A stretch of 35,398 nucleotides of DNA, from assembly GCA_012843025.1 (NCBI GenBank), contig DURT01000062.1:1-35398 (forward strand). The letters are read 5' to 3'. A program made the position numbers and the translations under genes. Under the pieces are notes generated by a model. It was not told the origin of the DNA, did no database searches, and was given only the letters and a program-made list of their open reading frames with translations. How positions within the stretch are numbered: position 1 is the stretch's first letter; every line of letters begins with the position of its first letter. This document shows, piece by piece, positions 7,493-15,058 of the stretch. Source of the stretch: Tissierellia bacterium (GTDB lineage Bacteria > Bacillota > Clostridia > Tissierellales > Sedimentibacteraceae).

Positions 7493-8767
7493 ATGTTCGT
7501 AGATATAGCGAAAATCAGCGTAAAAGGCGGAAAAGGCGGTAATGGCAGCATTGCTTTTAGACGGGAAAAATACGTACCCATGGGAGGCCCTGCAGGAGGA
7601 GATGGTGGGGACGGAGGAAGCGTTATTTTAGTTGCAGATGAAGGTTTGAGAACCCTCATGGACTTTAAGTATAAGAGACATTACAGTGCTGAAAATGGTG
7701 AGGACGGAAGAGGAAAAAAACAATATGGTGCTAAGGGCAAGGACCTTTACTTGAAGGTACCTGTTGGTACATTGGTGAAAGACGAAGAAACAGGCATTGT
7801 GTTGTATGATTTAAGGGAACATGGAGAGGAATTCGTGGTGGCTAAAGGGGGCAGAGGTGGAAAAGGAAATGTTAAGTTTAAAAGTTCTATAAGGCGTTCA
7901 CCTAAATTTGCCCAGCCAGGAACTAAGGGTGAAGAAAGAAAAATCATCCTTGAGCTGAAGCTCCTTGCAGATGTTGGACTAGTAGGTTTCCCAAACGTAG
8001 GCAAGTCTACAATATTAGCATCTGTAACCAGCGCCAAACCTAAGATTGCTAATTATCACTTTACTACATTGAAACCGAATTTAGGAGTAGTGAGAATAGG
8101 GGAAGGCCACAGCTACGTCATGGCTGACATTCCTGGTCTTATAGAAGGTGCTTCAGAAGGTGCAGGCTTAGGTTTAGAGTTTTTAAGACATGTGGAGAGA
8201 ACTAAATTATTGCTGCATGTTATTGATGCCTCAGGCCAGGAAGGACGAGATCCAGTTGAAGATTTTTATAAAATTAACGATGAACTTAAACAGTACAGTG
8301 AAAAACTGTGGGAAAAAGAACAGATAATAGTTTTAAACAAATTAGATTTACCAGATGCTTTAGAAAATGTCGAAAAAATAAAAAAAGAACTATCCGATAA
8401 ATATGAAATAATCCAGGTTTCTGCAGCTACAGGTCAAGGCTTGGATGAACTTAAGAAAAGAGCCTATGAAAGATTAATTCAAATTGAAGATGAAGTAGAA
8501 TTTGTAGATGAAGAAGCAGTTGCAAGATTAATAGATAAAAAGGAAAGAGATACCATAGTTGTTACTAAGGAAGATGGCTATTTCTTGGCCGAAGGAGAAT
8601 TCTTGGAAAGGCTAGTGGATTCAACTAATTTTAATGACTATGAATCAATTTCAAACTTTCAGAAAGTTCTTATCGACAAGGGTGTTATAGACAGGTTAAG
8701 AGAATTAGGCGCAAAAGAGGGAGACTTGGTCAGCGTCTGCGGTGTAGAATTTGATTTTATTGAATAA
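7493..8767 (+). CDS. obgE: GTPase ObgE (ribosome assembly)
   Basis: A 424-residue essential GTPase acting in 50S maturation and growth control. The glycine-rich Obg domain fills residues 1-157 (for example KGGKGGNGSIAFRREKYVP and GGPAGGDGGDGGSV). The GTPase domain follows, with G1 GFPNVGKST (165-173), the G2 Thr in YHFTT, G3 DIPG, G4 NKLD and G5 SAATG. The C-terminal OCT domain of Firmicutes Obg ends in GAKEGDLVSVCGVEF. Start ATG lies behind GAAGGTGAG. It follows rpmA after two hairpins and precedes yhbY, the usual order. Confidence 0.98.
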   Translation: MFVDIAKISVKGGKGGNGSIAFRREKYVPMGGPAGGDGGDGGSVILVADEGLRTLMDFKYKRHYSAENGEDGRGKKQYGAKGKDLYLKVPVGTLVKDEETGIVLYDLREHGEEFVVAKGGRGGKGNVKFKSSIRRSPKFAQPGTKGEERKIILELKLLADVGLVGFPNVGKSTILASVTSAKPKIANYHFTTLKPNLGVVRIGEGHSYVMADIPGLIEGASEGAGLGLEFLRHVERTKLLLHVIDASGQEGRDPVEDFYKINDELKQYSEKLWEKEQIIVLNKLDLPDALENVEKIKKELSDKYEIIQVSAATGQGLDELKKRAYERLIQIEDEVEFVDEEAVARLIDKKERDTIVVTKEDGYFLAEGEFLERLVDSTNFNDYESISNFQKVLIDKGVIDRLRELGAKEGDLVSVCGVEFDFIE

Positions 8768-8781
8768 CATAGGGAGAAAAA

Positions 8782-9072
8782 ATGCTTAGAGGAAAACAAA
8801 GAAGCTATTTGAAATCTTTAGCTCATTCACTTGAACCGGTTATGCAAATTGGCAAAAACGGTATTACGGAAACAGTTTTAAAGCAAATAGATGATTTATT
8901 AACAGCAAGAGAGCTTATAAAAATAAATCTGTTAAACAATTCAATGTTAGATGTTAAAGAAACGGCTAATGAAATTGCTGAGCAACTAGGTGCCGAGTAT
9001 GTACAAAGTATTGGTAACAAAATTGTTTTATACAGAGAATCTAAAGAAAAATTAATTGATTTACCTAAGTAA
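8782..9072 (+). CDS. yhbY: YhbY family RNA-binding protein (CRM domain)
   Basis: A 96-residue single CRM-domain protein associated with pre-50S particles. The family signature is visible: LRGKQRSYLKSLAHSLEP, then QIGKNGIT (the GxxG-type loop) and a C-terminal IGNKIVLYR. It starts 14 bases after obgE behind AGGGAG and is probably cotranscribed with it. A strong terminator follows. Confidence 0.95.
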   Translation: MLRGKQRSYLKSLAHSLEPVMQIGKNGITETVLKQIDDLLTARELIKINLLNNSMLDVKETANEIAEQLGAEYVQSIGNKIVLYRESKEKLIDLPK

Positions 9073-9121
9073 AAAAGCCACTTGGGAGTTTCTGTAGATA
9101 GAAACCCTTAAGTGGCTTTTA
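9071..9121. terminator. Strong bidirectional terminator between convergent genes
   Basis: AAAAAAGCCACTT (9071-9083) pairs with AAGTGGCTTTT (9110-9120). An inner GGGAGTTTC/GAAACCCTT arm extends the stem toward a short loop. A-run on one side and T-run on the other make it usable by yhbY on the plus strand and by the cis-prenyltransferase gene on the minus strand, whose stop codon lies in the T-run. Confidence 0.9.
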
Positions 9122-9760
9122 TCCTCCTAAGGTAACATCCTGAGTTTGATACCATTTCAAGGCATCGTGAAATTGTTCCGGTTTAAAATCTGGCCACATA
9201 CTGTCTATGGTGTAAATATCAGAATATACCGATTGAAGGGGGAGGAAACCAGAAAGTCTTTTTCTGCCACCCCATCTTATAATTAAATCTATTCGGGAAA
9301 TATCCTTAGAATGAAGTCCTTGAATTATGTTTTTTCTATTTGAGGTATTATTTTTTAAATTGGATATATCCCAGTCCCAACCGTAATTTACCAAAAAGTT
9401 AACCTTTGTTCCCCCTTCTCCTATCTTAGTCCTTTTTGTATATTTAAGTAATTCTTTTGGAAAAATTTTTGATTGGGTATTACCTATTACCAACAAGGAT
9501 ACATTTTCTTTTGCAATAATATTTACGGCTTCAACACATGCTTTTACAAAGGATTCTATTTGAATTTTTGGTCTTTTTACGTTATCCGTGGTGAAACCGT
9601 AATATGTAATTTCATTAATTCCGTATTCTTGGGCTAATTTTAATAGCTCAAGTCCCGGAGCAAGTCCGTATTTATAACCTTCTTGTTTTTGAAAACCGTT
9701 ACTTTCAGCCCAGCGTCGGTTGCCATCAGGTATAATACCTATGTGATTTGGAAGTCTCAA
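9119..9760 (-). CDS. Divergent cis-prenyltransferase (undecaprenyl diphosphate synthase family)
   Basis: About 213 residues. The N-terminal motif NHIGIIPDGNRRWA is intact, with the catalytic Asp at residue 12, and the C-terminal SMWPDFKPEQFHDALKWYQ block is family-typical. The usual RTSGE-QRLSNF-LWQ-AYSELY region reads IRWGGRKRLSGFLPLQSVYSDIY (shown partly), so the conserved Glu of RT(S/G)GE is Arg and the later Glu is Asp. These residues help bind pyrophosphate and Mg2+ in E. coli UppS. The start is TTG 9760, because AAAGGATGTGAT (9775-9764) is a near-perfect Shine-Dalgarno; ATGs at 9787 and 9778 lie upstream of or overlap it. It is not in the uppS-cdsA operon, so it is probably a second, specialised enzyme rather than the housekeeping UppS. 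Confidence 0.85.
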   Translation of the reverse strand: MRLPNHIGIIPDGNRRWAESNGFQKQEGYKYGLAPGLELLKLAQEYGINEITYYGFTTDNVKRPKIQIESFVKACVEAVNIIAKENVSLLVIGNTQSKIFPKELLKYTKRTKIGEGGTKVNFLVNYGWDWDISNLKNNTSNRKNIIQGLHSKDISRIDLIIRWGGRKRLSGFLPLQSVYSDIYTIDSMWPDFKPEQFHDALKWYQTQDVTLGG

Positions 9761-9912
9761 TCTATCACATCCTTTCATATAATACAATATTATTTACATT
9801 TATTGATATATTATACTTATTATGGAATAACCAAGATATATTTCTTACTGGCGTAATAATACAAGGTAAAATGGGAATAATATGTAATAGTATGTAATAC
9901 AGGGGTGATTTT

Positions 9913-10107
9913 ATGAGTGATTTAGAAAAAGTAAGAAAAATGTATGATAATGGATTTAGATGTATAAGGTATGATGATACAAGTGATGGTGATATGTGTA
10001 TATATTTTAAAAATTTTGACAACGAAGAATCTCAGGCAATAAGAGTGAGAAGCTTCGAAGAAAAAATGCAAATTAAAAACTTTATTAATCAAAGCAGCAT
10101 GAAATAA
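9913..10107 (+). CDS. Small hypothetical protein (64 residues)
   Basis: A 64-residue acidic, soluble protein with no membrane segment and no motif I can name. Phrases such as DNGFRCIRYDD, MCIYFKNFDNEE and AIRVRSFEEKM give a regular pattern of short strands and helices, suggesting a small folded domain. Coding status is supported by AGGGGTGA six bases before the ATG and by codon use like the neighbours. It lies in the divergent interval between the cis-prenyltransferase and thyA and has its own stop before the thyA promoter. Function unknown. Confidence 0.7.
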   Translation: MSDLEKVRKMYDNGFRCIRYDDTSDGDMCIYFKNFDNEESQAIRVRSFEEKMQIKNFINQSSMK

Positions 10108-10124
10108 TCACTAAAATTAATTCC

Positions 10125-10153
10125 TTGTAATGAACCATCGCCTATTATATAAT
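10125..10153 (+). promoter_or_regulatory. Promoter of thyA-dfrA
   Basis: TTGTAA (10125-10130), 17-base spacer, TATAAT (10148-10153), 27 bases before the GTG start. Confidence 0.75.
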
Positions 10154-10180
10154 AGATGGTAAATAACAGGAGGTGTTTTA

Positions 10181-11011
10181 GTGAGTAAGGCAGATAGAAT
10201 TTTTATAGAAAATTGTAAAGATATACTGCAAAATGGTGTTTGGGACAAGGGATACAATGTAAGGCCCAAATGGGAAGATGGAACACCTGCCTACACCATT
10301 AAGAAGTTTGGCATAATAAATAGATACAACTTGCAGGAAGAATTCCCTATATTAACATTGAGAAAAATAAATTTTAAGGCTGCTGTTGATGAATTACTTT
10401 GGATATGGCAGAAAAAATCAAATAATGTAAATGATTTAAACAGTAAAATTTGGGATCCTTGGGCTGATGAAACGGGTTCTATTGGAAAGGCCTATGGTTA
10501 CCAGCTGGGGCTAAAGCATAAGTACCCAGAAGGTGAATTCGACCAGGTTGACAGAGTTATTTATGATTTAAAAAATAATCCCAATAGTCGTAGAATCATG
10601 ACTAATATTTATAATTTCCAGGACCTTCATGAAATGCATCTTTATCCTTGTGCCTACAGTATGACCTTTAATGTTTCGGGAGATACTTTAAATGCAATTT
10701 TAAACCAACGTTCCCAGGACTTCTTAGCTGCAAATAATTGGAATGTTGTTCAATATGCTGTATTGGTGCATATGATGGCAAGAGTAAGCGGACTTAAAGC
10801 AGGGGAACTGGTACATGTTATTGCAGATGCCCATATATATGACAGACATATCCCCATAATCGAAGAGATTATCAAATTGGAAGAGCACGAAGCTCCCACC
10901 TTGGAAATTGATGCAAGTATTAATGATTTCTATGATTTTACCGTGGACAGCTTTAAATTAATCAATTATAAATATAATCCTATTAAAGTAAAGGTACCTA
11001 TAGCGGTATAA
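10181..11011 (+). CDS. thyA: Thymidylate synthase (ThyA)
   Basis: A 276-residue enzyme that methylates dUMP to dTMP with methylene-tetrahydrofolate. The catalytic Cys157 lies in LYPCAYSM; most ThyA proteins have PPCH here. The NxxFD/RSxD region appears as NQRSQDFLAANNWNVVQY, and the C-terminus ends in VPIAV with the closing hydrophobic residue. The sequence around LLWIWQKKSNNVNDLN and the PC-Y pattern resembles the B. subtilis ThyA/phage phi3T branch rather than the E. coli branch (inference from memory). The start is GTG behind AGGAGGTG. dfrA follows after 10 bases, coupling dTMP synthesis to folate recycling. Confidence 0.95.
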   Translation: MSKADRIFIENCKDILQNGVWDKGYNVRPKWEDGTPAYTIKKFGIINRYNLQEEFPILTLRKINFKAAVDELLWIWQKKSNNVNDLNSKIWDPWADETGSIGKAYGYQLGLKHKYPEGEFDQVDRVIYDLKNNPNSRRIMTNIYNFQDLHEMHLYPCAYSMTFNVSGDTLNAILNQRSQDFLAANNWNVVQYAVLVHMMARVSGLKAGELVHVIADAHIYDRHIPIIEEIIKLEEHEAPTLEIDASINDFYDFTVDSFKLINYKYNPIKVKVPIAV

Positions 11012-11021
11012 AGGAGAAATT

Positions 11022-11528
11022 ATGAAGTTAATAGTAGCAGTAGCAAGAGACTGGGGTATAGGATATAAGGGAGATCTGCTGTTTAGAGTCCCCTTGGATA
11101 TGGAGTTTTTTAGGGATACTACATTGAATAAGGTAGTGGTAATGGGCAGAAAAACATTAGAATCTCTTCCAGGAGGAAGGCCGCTGAAAAACAGAACTAA
11201 TATTGTTTTAACCAGAGATAGGAATTTTCAGCGGGAGGGATGTATTATAGTCCATTCCAAAGAAGAATTATTTGAAGAAATTAAAAAATACAAGGAAGAA
11301 GATGTGTTTTTAATAGGTGGCGGAAAGCTATATAATGATTTATATCCTTATTGCAGTGAGGCCTATATTACCAAGTTTGATGCCATATTAGAAGCAGATA
11401 CATATTTACATAATTTTGATGAAGACAAGGATTGGCTTTTGACCTATGCATCAGAAGTTCATGAACATGAAGGGCTGAAGTTTACATTTAATACTTACAA
11501 GAATTTATCATTGGCTAACTTAGCATAA
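11022..11528 (+). CDS. dfrA: Dihydrofolate reductase
   Basis: A 168-residue DHFR that regenerates tetrahydrofolate from the dihydrofolate made by ThyA. Visible family blocks are VAVARDWGIGYKGDLLFRVP (N-terminal substrate/NADPH region), FRDTT, VVMGRKTLESLPGGRPL (NADPH binding) and FLIGGGKLYND near residue 105. The ribosome binding site is AAGGAG. It is the last gene of the thyA-dfrA operon, with a terminator directly after. Nothing in the sequence suggests a resistance-type variant; the symbol is used in the Firmicutes chromosomal sense. Confidence 0.96.
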   Translation: MKLIVAVARDWGIGYKGDLLFRVPLDMEFFRDTTLNKVVVMGRKTLESLPGGRPLKNRTNIVLTRDRNFQREGCIIVHSKEELFEEIKKYKEEDVFLIGGGKLYNDLYPYCSEAYITKFDAILEADTYLHNFDEDKDWLLTYASEVHEHEGLKFTFNTYKNLSLANLA

Positions 11529-11555
11529 GGGGTTTGAGGAAACTCAAGCCTTTTT
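11529..11555 (+). terminator. Terminator after thyA-dfrA
   Basis: GGTTTGAG (11531-11538), GAAA tetraloop, CTCAAGCC (11543-11550), then TTTTT. One G-U pair. Confidence 0.88.
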
Positions 11556-11573
11556 CTATGTCATCTATAACTT

Positions 11574-11626
11574 AGCCTAAATTATTAAATAGGACATATA
11601 ATATAAAATTTTTATAAATTTAGGCT
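11574..11626. repeat. Inverted repeat around a TATAAT upstream of ppdK
   Basis: AGCCTAAATT (11574-11583) and its exact complement AATTTAGGCT (11617-11626) are separated by 33 A+T-rich bases containing TATAAT (11597-11602). No good -35 box lies 16-18 bases before that hexamer. The arms could form an operator pair or an mRNA stem in the long ppdK upstream region; I see no other strong signal between 11556 and 11750. Confidence 0.4.
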
Positions 11627-11763
11627 GTACATTTAATTAAATTTGTTATATTATTATTATCAATACGCTAATTAATCTCTAATAAATAATTAATTCTTAA
11701 TAGTATATTATAATTCACATGTTTTGGAATTATAATATTAGTCAATGAAAATGGAGGACTGTT

Positions 11764-14394
11764 ATGAGTAAGAAATGGGTTTATTTATTTAAGGAAGGAA
11801 GTGCTTCCCAGAAAGACCTGTTAGGAGGAAAAGGTGCCAATTTAGCTGAAATGACTAAAATTGGAATGCCTGTACCTCAAGGTTTCACCGTTACAACGGA
11901 AGCTTGTACAGAGTTTTACCAACAGGGTGAAAAATTAACGGAAGCAATAATAAAACAAATTAAAGATAGTATGAAATCTCTTGAAGAGGAAACAGGAAAA
12001 AAATTCGGAGATCCGGAAAATCCTCTTTTAGTTTCAGTTCGTTCCGGCGCTAAAATTTCCATGCCGGGAATGATGGATACAATTTTGAACTTAGGTTTAA
12101 ATGATGAAACTGTAGAAGGAGTAGCAAAAAACACTGGAAACTTACGTTTTGCCTATGATAGCTACAGAAGATTCATCCAAATGTTTGGAGACGTTGTTTC
12201 AGAAGTTCCAAAATATTTATTTGATAATGCCTTAGATAGGAAAAAGGAAGAGAATGGATATACTTTGGACACAGAATTAACGGCAGAAGATTTGAAAGAA
12301 TTAACTGAAGAGTTTAAAGAAATATATAAAAAAGAAATAAAAGAAGATTTCCCAGTTGATCCTGAAAAACAACTTTTAATGGCTGTGGAAGCAGTTTTTA
12401 AATCATGGAACAATCCCAGGGCTATTACATACAGAAATTTATACGATATACCCCACAATATAGGTACCGCTGTAAATGTACAGTCCATGGTATTCGGAAA
12501 TATGGGTGATACATCAGGAACTGGAGTTGCTTTTACCAGAAACCCATCCACGGGAGAGAAAAAGGTATTTGGGGAATTCTTAATCAATGCCCAGGGTGAA
12601 GATGTTGTTGCGGGAATCCGTACTCCTTTATCCATAGATAAATTAAAAGAAATTATGCCTGAAATATATGAAGAATTTATCAATACAGCTCATACGTTGG
12701 AAAAACACTACAAGGATATGCAGGATATTGAATTTACCATTGAACAGGGTAAACTTTACATGCTTCAAACTCGTTCCGGCAAAAGAACTGCAGAAGCAGC
12801 TTTAAGAATTGCTGTTGAATTGTATGAAGAAGGTTTAATAAGCAAGGAAGAAGCAGTAATGAGAGTTGATCCCAAATCCTTGGACCAACTTCTACATCCA
12901 AAATTTGACGAAGTAGAATTGAAAAAAACTACCCCTATTGCCAAGGGACTACCTGCATCGCCGGGAGCTGCAACGGGAAAAATTTACTTTACTGCCGAGG
13001 ATGCAGTTGCAGCAGCTATAAATGGTGAGGATGTTATCCTTGTGCGTAAGGAAACTTCTCCTGAGGACATAGAAGGAATGAACATGGCTAAAGGTATTCT
13101 TACTTCCAGGGGTGGAATGACATCTCATGCTGCAGTTGTTGCAAGGGGAATGGGAAAATGCTGTGTTGCAGGATGTGAATCTGCCATTGTAGACGAAAGA
13201 AATAAAACCATGACTGTTAACAAAGAAGTTTTCAGGGAAGGAGATTCTATTTCTCTTGACGGAAATACAGGAAATGTTTATAAAGGAATATTAAAAACTG
13301 TAGAAGCTAATATATCCGGTAATTTTGAAAAGTTAATGACATGGGCGGATGAATTCAGAAGATTAGGAATCCGTACAAACGCAGATACACCTCGGGATGC
13401 GGCTGAAGCAGTAAAATTCGGTGCTGAAGGAATAGGTCTTTGCAGAACTGAGCATATGTTCTTTGAAGAAAGCAGAATATTCTCTGTTAGAAAGATGATT
13501 ATTTCTGATAATAGAGAACAAAGAGAAAAAGCACTGGCGGAAATTTTACCTATGCAGAAAAATGACTTTAAAGGAATATTTAAAGTTATGGGAGAACGTC
13601 CTGTGACAATAAGATTATTAGATCCTCCACTACATGAATTCTTACCTACAGACGAAGATGATATAAAAGAGTTGGCAGAAGATATGAATGTTCCTTTAGA
13701 TGAATTAAAAGGTAAGATAAACAGCTTGCACGAATTCAATCCTATGCTTGGTCATCGCGGTTGCCGTCTTGCAATTTCTTTCCCAGAAATAGCTAAGATG
13801 CAAACAAGAGCCATTATTGAAGCTGCCATAGAAGTATCAAAAGAAGAAAATATAAATGTGGTACCAGAAATAATGGTGCCCCTGGTTGGTAAAAAAGAAG
13901 AACTTGAAATATTAAGAAATTTAATTATTGAAACTGCGGAAGAAATAAAGAAAGATATGAATTCAGATATAGATTATTTAGTAGGAACCATGGTTGAAAT
14001 TCCAAGAGCATGTCTAACTGCTGATGAAGTGGCAGAATATGCGGATTTCTTCTCCTTTGGTACCAACGACCTTACACAGATGACCTTTGGTTATTCAAGG
14101 GACGATGCCGGTAAATTCTTGGAGGACTACAAAGAAGCTGGAATCCTTGAACAAGATCCCTTTGCAAGCATCGACCAGGAAGGTGTAGGAAAATTAGTTG
14201 AAACTGCAGTTAAATTAGGAAAAGGAGCAAAAGATAATCTTCACCTGGGAGTGTGTGGAGAACACGGTGGAGATCCAGCTTCAATCGAGTTTTTCCATAG
14301 AACTGGTCTTGACTATGTTTCCTGTTCACCATTTAGAGTACCAGTGGCAAGACTTGCAGCTGCCCAGGCGGCCATTATCAATAAAGATAAATAG
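11764..14394 (+). CDS. ppdK: Pyruvate, phosphate dikinase
   Basis: An 876-residue cytosolic enzyme that interconverts pyruvate, ATP and phosphate with PEP, AMP and pyrophosphate, used by many anaerobes in a PPi-linked glycolysis. The N-terminal ATP-grasp part starts YLFKEGSASQKDLLGGKGAN. The swivelling domain holds the phospho-acceptor His455 in GGMTSHAAVV. The C-terminal TIM barrel carries the catalytic Cys831 in LGVCGEHGGDP and SFGTNDLTQMTFGYSRDD. His455 and Cys831 have the same numbers as in the Clostridium symbiosum enzyme, which argues for the chosen start (ATG behind TGGAGGA). It is transcribed alone; no PPDK regulatory protein gene is adjacent. Confidence 0.98.
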   Translation: MSKKWVYLFKEGSASQKDLLGGKGANLAEMTKIGMPVPQGFTVTTEACTEFYQQGEKLTEAIIKQIKDSMKSLEEETGKKFGDPENPLLVSVRSGAKISMPGMMDTILNLGLNDETVEGVAKNTGNLRFAYDSYRRFIQMFGDVVSEVPKYLFDNALDRKKEENGYTLDTELTAEDLKELTEEFKEIYKKEIKEDFPVDPEKQLLMAVEAVFKSWNNPRAITYRNLYDIPHNIGTAVNVQSMVFGNMGDTSGTGVAFTRNPSTGEKKVFGEFLINAQGEDVVAGIRTPLSIDKLKEIMPEIYEEFINTAHTLEKHYKDMQDIEFTIEQGKLYMLQTRSGKRTAEAALRIAVELYEEGLISKEEAVMRVDPKSLDQLLHPKFDEVELKKTTPIAKGLPASPGAATGKIYFTAEDAVAAAINGEDVILVRKETSPEDIEGMNMAKGILTSRGGMTSHAAVVARGMGKCCVAGCESAIVDERNKTMTVNKEVFREGDSISLDGNTGNVYKGILKTVEANISGNFEKLMTWADEFRRLGIRTNADTPRDAAEAVKFGAEGIGLCRTEHMFFEESRIFSVRKMIISDNREQREKALAEILPMQKNDFKGIFKVMGERPVTIRLLDPPLHEFLPTDEDDIKELAEDMNVPLDELKGKINSLHEFNPMLGHRGCRLAISFPEIAKMQTRAIIEAAIEVSKEENINVVPEIMVPLVGKKEELEILRNLIIETAEEIKKDMNSDIDYLVGTMVEIPRACLTADEVAEYADFFSFGTNDLTQMTFGYSRDDAGKFLEDYKEAGILEQDPFASIDQEGVGKLVETAVKLGKGAKDNLHLGVCGEHGGDPASIEFFHRTGLDYVSCSPFRVPVARLAAAQAAIINKDK

Positions 14395-14416
14395 AAGTAG
14401 ATATTTGAGTATAAAG

Positions 14417-14457
14417 AAGGAGTATTGTCTTAGAATATTAAGGCAGTACCCTTTTTC
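14417..14457 (+). terminator. Terminator after ppdK
   Basis: The 5' arm at 14417-14432 pairs with the 3' arm TAAGGCAGTACCCTT (14439-14453) through a 6-base loop. The stem is about 13 bp with several G-U pairs and one bulged A, followed by TTTTTC. Confidence 0.75.
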
Positions 14458-14530
14458 TTTTAATTTAAAAATATTCCGTGGGATTTTACAAAATTACTTG
14501 TATAATAGAATAGACAATGGAGGTGAACCT

Positions 14531-15058
14531 GTGGATGAAAAGATTATTGAACTAATAAAATTACAAAAGGAAAAAGGACTCAAGCTTATGCAGCAGGAGT
14601 ATTCAGGCCTGATGCACTATATAGTAAGAGGAATTTTAGAAAATGAGAGTGATATAGAAGAATGTATCAGCGATATTTGCGTAAAAGTATGGAATTCTAT
14701 CGAAAGTTATTCTCCTGATAAAGGAAAATTATCCACATGGCTCACTGTCATTTCTCGAAACACAGCACTTAATTATCTAAAAGGCAAGCTTAGGGAGCAT
14801 GACCAGCTTAAAGAGGAGGTAGCAGGCACATTTTCTGTAGAAGATGACCTTCTTCGCAGAGAGAGAGCAGAGGAGTTAAAGAGTGCAATAAGAACATTAT
14901 CTATTGAAGAACAGCATATATTCTATCGTAAATATTATTATCTACAAAAGACATCCCAAATTGCAGCAGAACTTGGAATGACAGACCGTTCTGTGGAGGG
15001 GAAATTGTACCGTCTGAGAAAAAAGCTGCAGAAGAAATTAGGAGGTGAATTCAGATGA
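14531..15058 (+). CDS. ECF-type sigma-70 family RNA polymerase sigma factor
   Basis: About 175 residues. Sigma region 2 is visible in residues ~20-85 (DIEECISDICVKVWNSIES, then KGKLSTWLTVISRNTALNYL), and region 4 in ~115-172 (LSIEEQHIFYRKYYYLQK, then TSQIAAELGMTDRSVEGKLY). Such factors direct RNA polymerase to a small stress or signal regulon. The start is GTG 14531 behind GGAGGTG (14519-14525); the open frame extends back into ppdK but that part has no support. Its TGA overlaps the ATG of the next gene (ATGA), the usual sign of a sigma/anti-sigma pair. G+C is higher than in neighbouring genes (about 45% in 14821-14880 by hand count), which suggests acquisition. Confidence 0.9.
   Translation: MDEKIIELIKLQKEKGLKLMQQEYSGLMHYIVRGILENESDIEECISDICVKVWNSIESYSPDKGKLSTWLTVISRNTALNYLKGKLREHDQLKEEVAGTFSVEDDLLRRERAEELKSAIRTLSIEEQHIFYRKYYYLQKTSQIAAELGMTDRSVEGKLYRLRKKLQKKLGGEFR

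Noticed and set aside
9765..10022. Minus-strand open frame covering the small ORF at 9913
   Set aside because: It is Ser/Ile/His-rich with no ribosome binding site, and overlaps the divergent intergenic region. The plus-strand ORF has the better start and codon use.
14255..14530. N-terminal extension of the ECF sigma factor frame back into ppdK
   Set aside because: The extension overlaps the conserved C-terminus of PPDK and its terminator, and has no sigma similarity. GTG 14531 has a perfect GGAGGTG.
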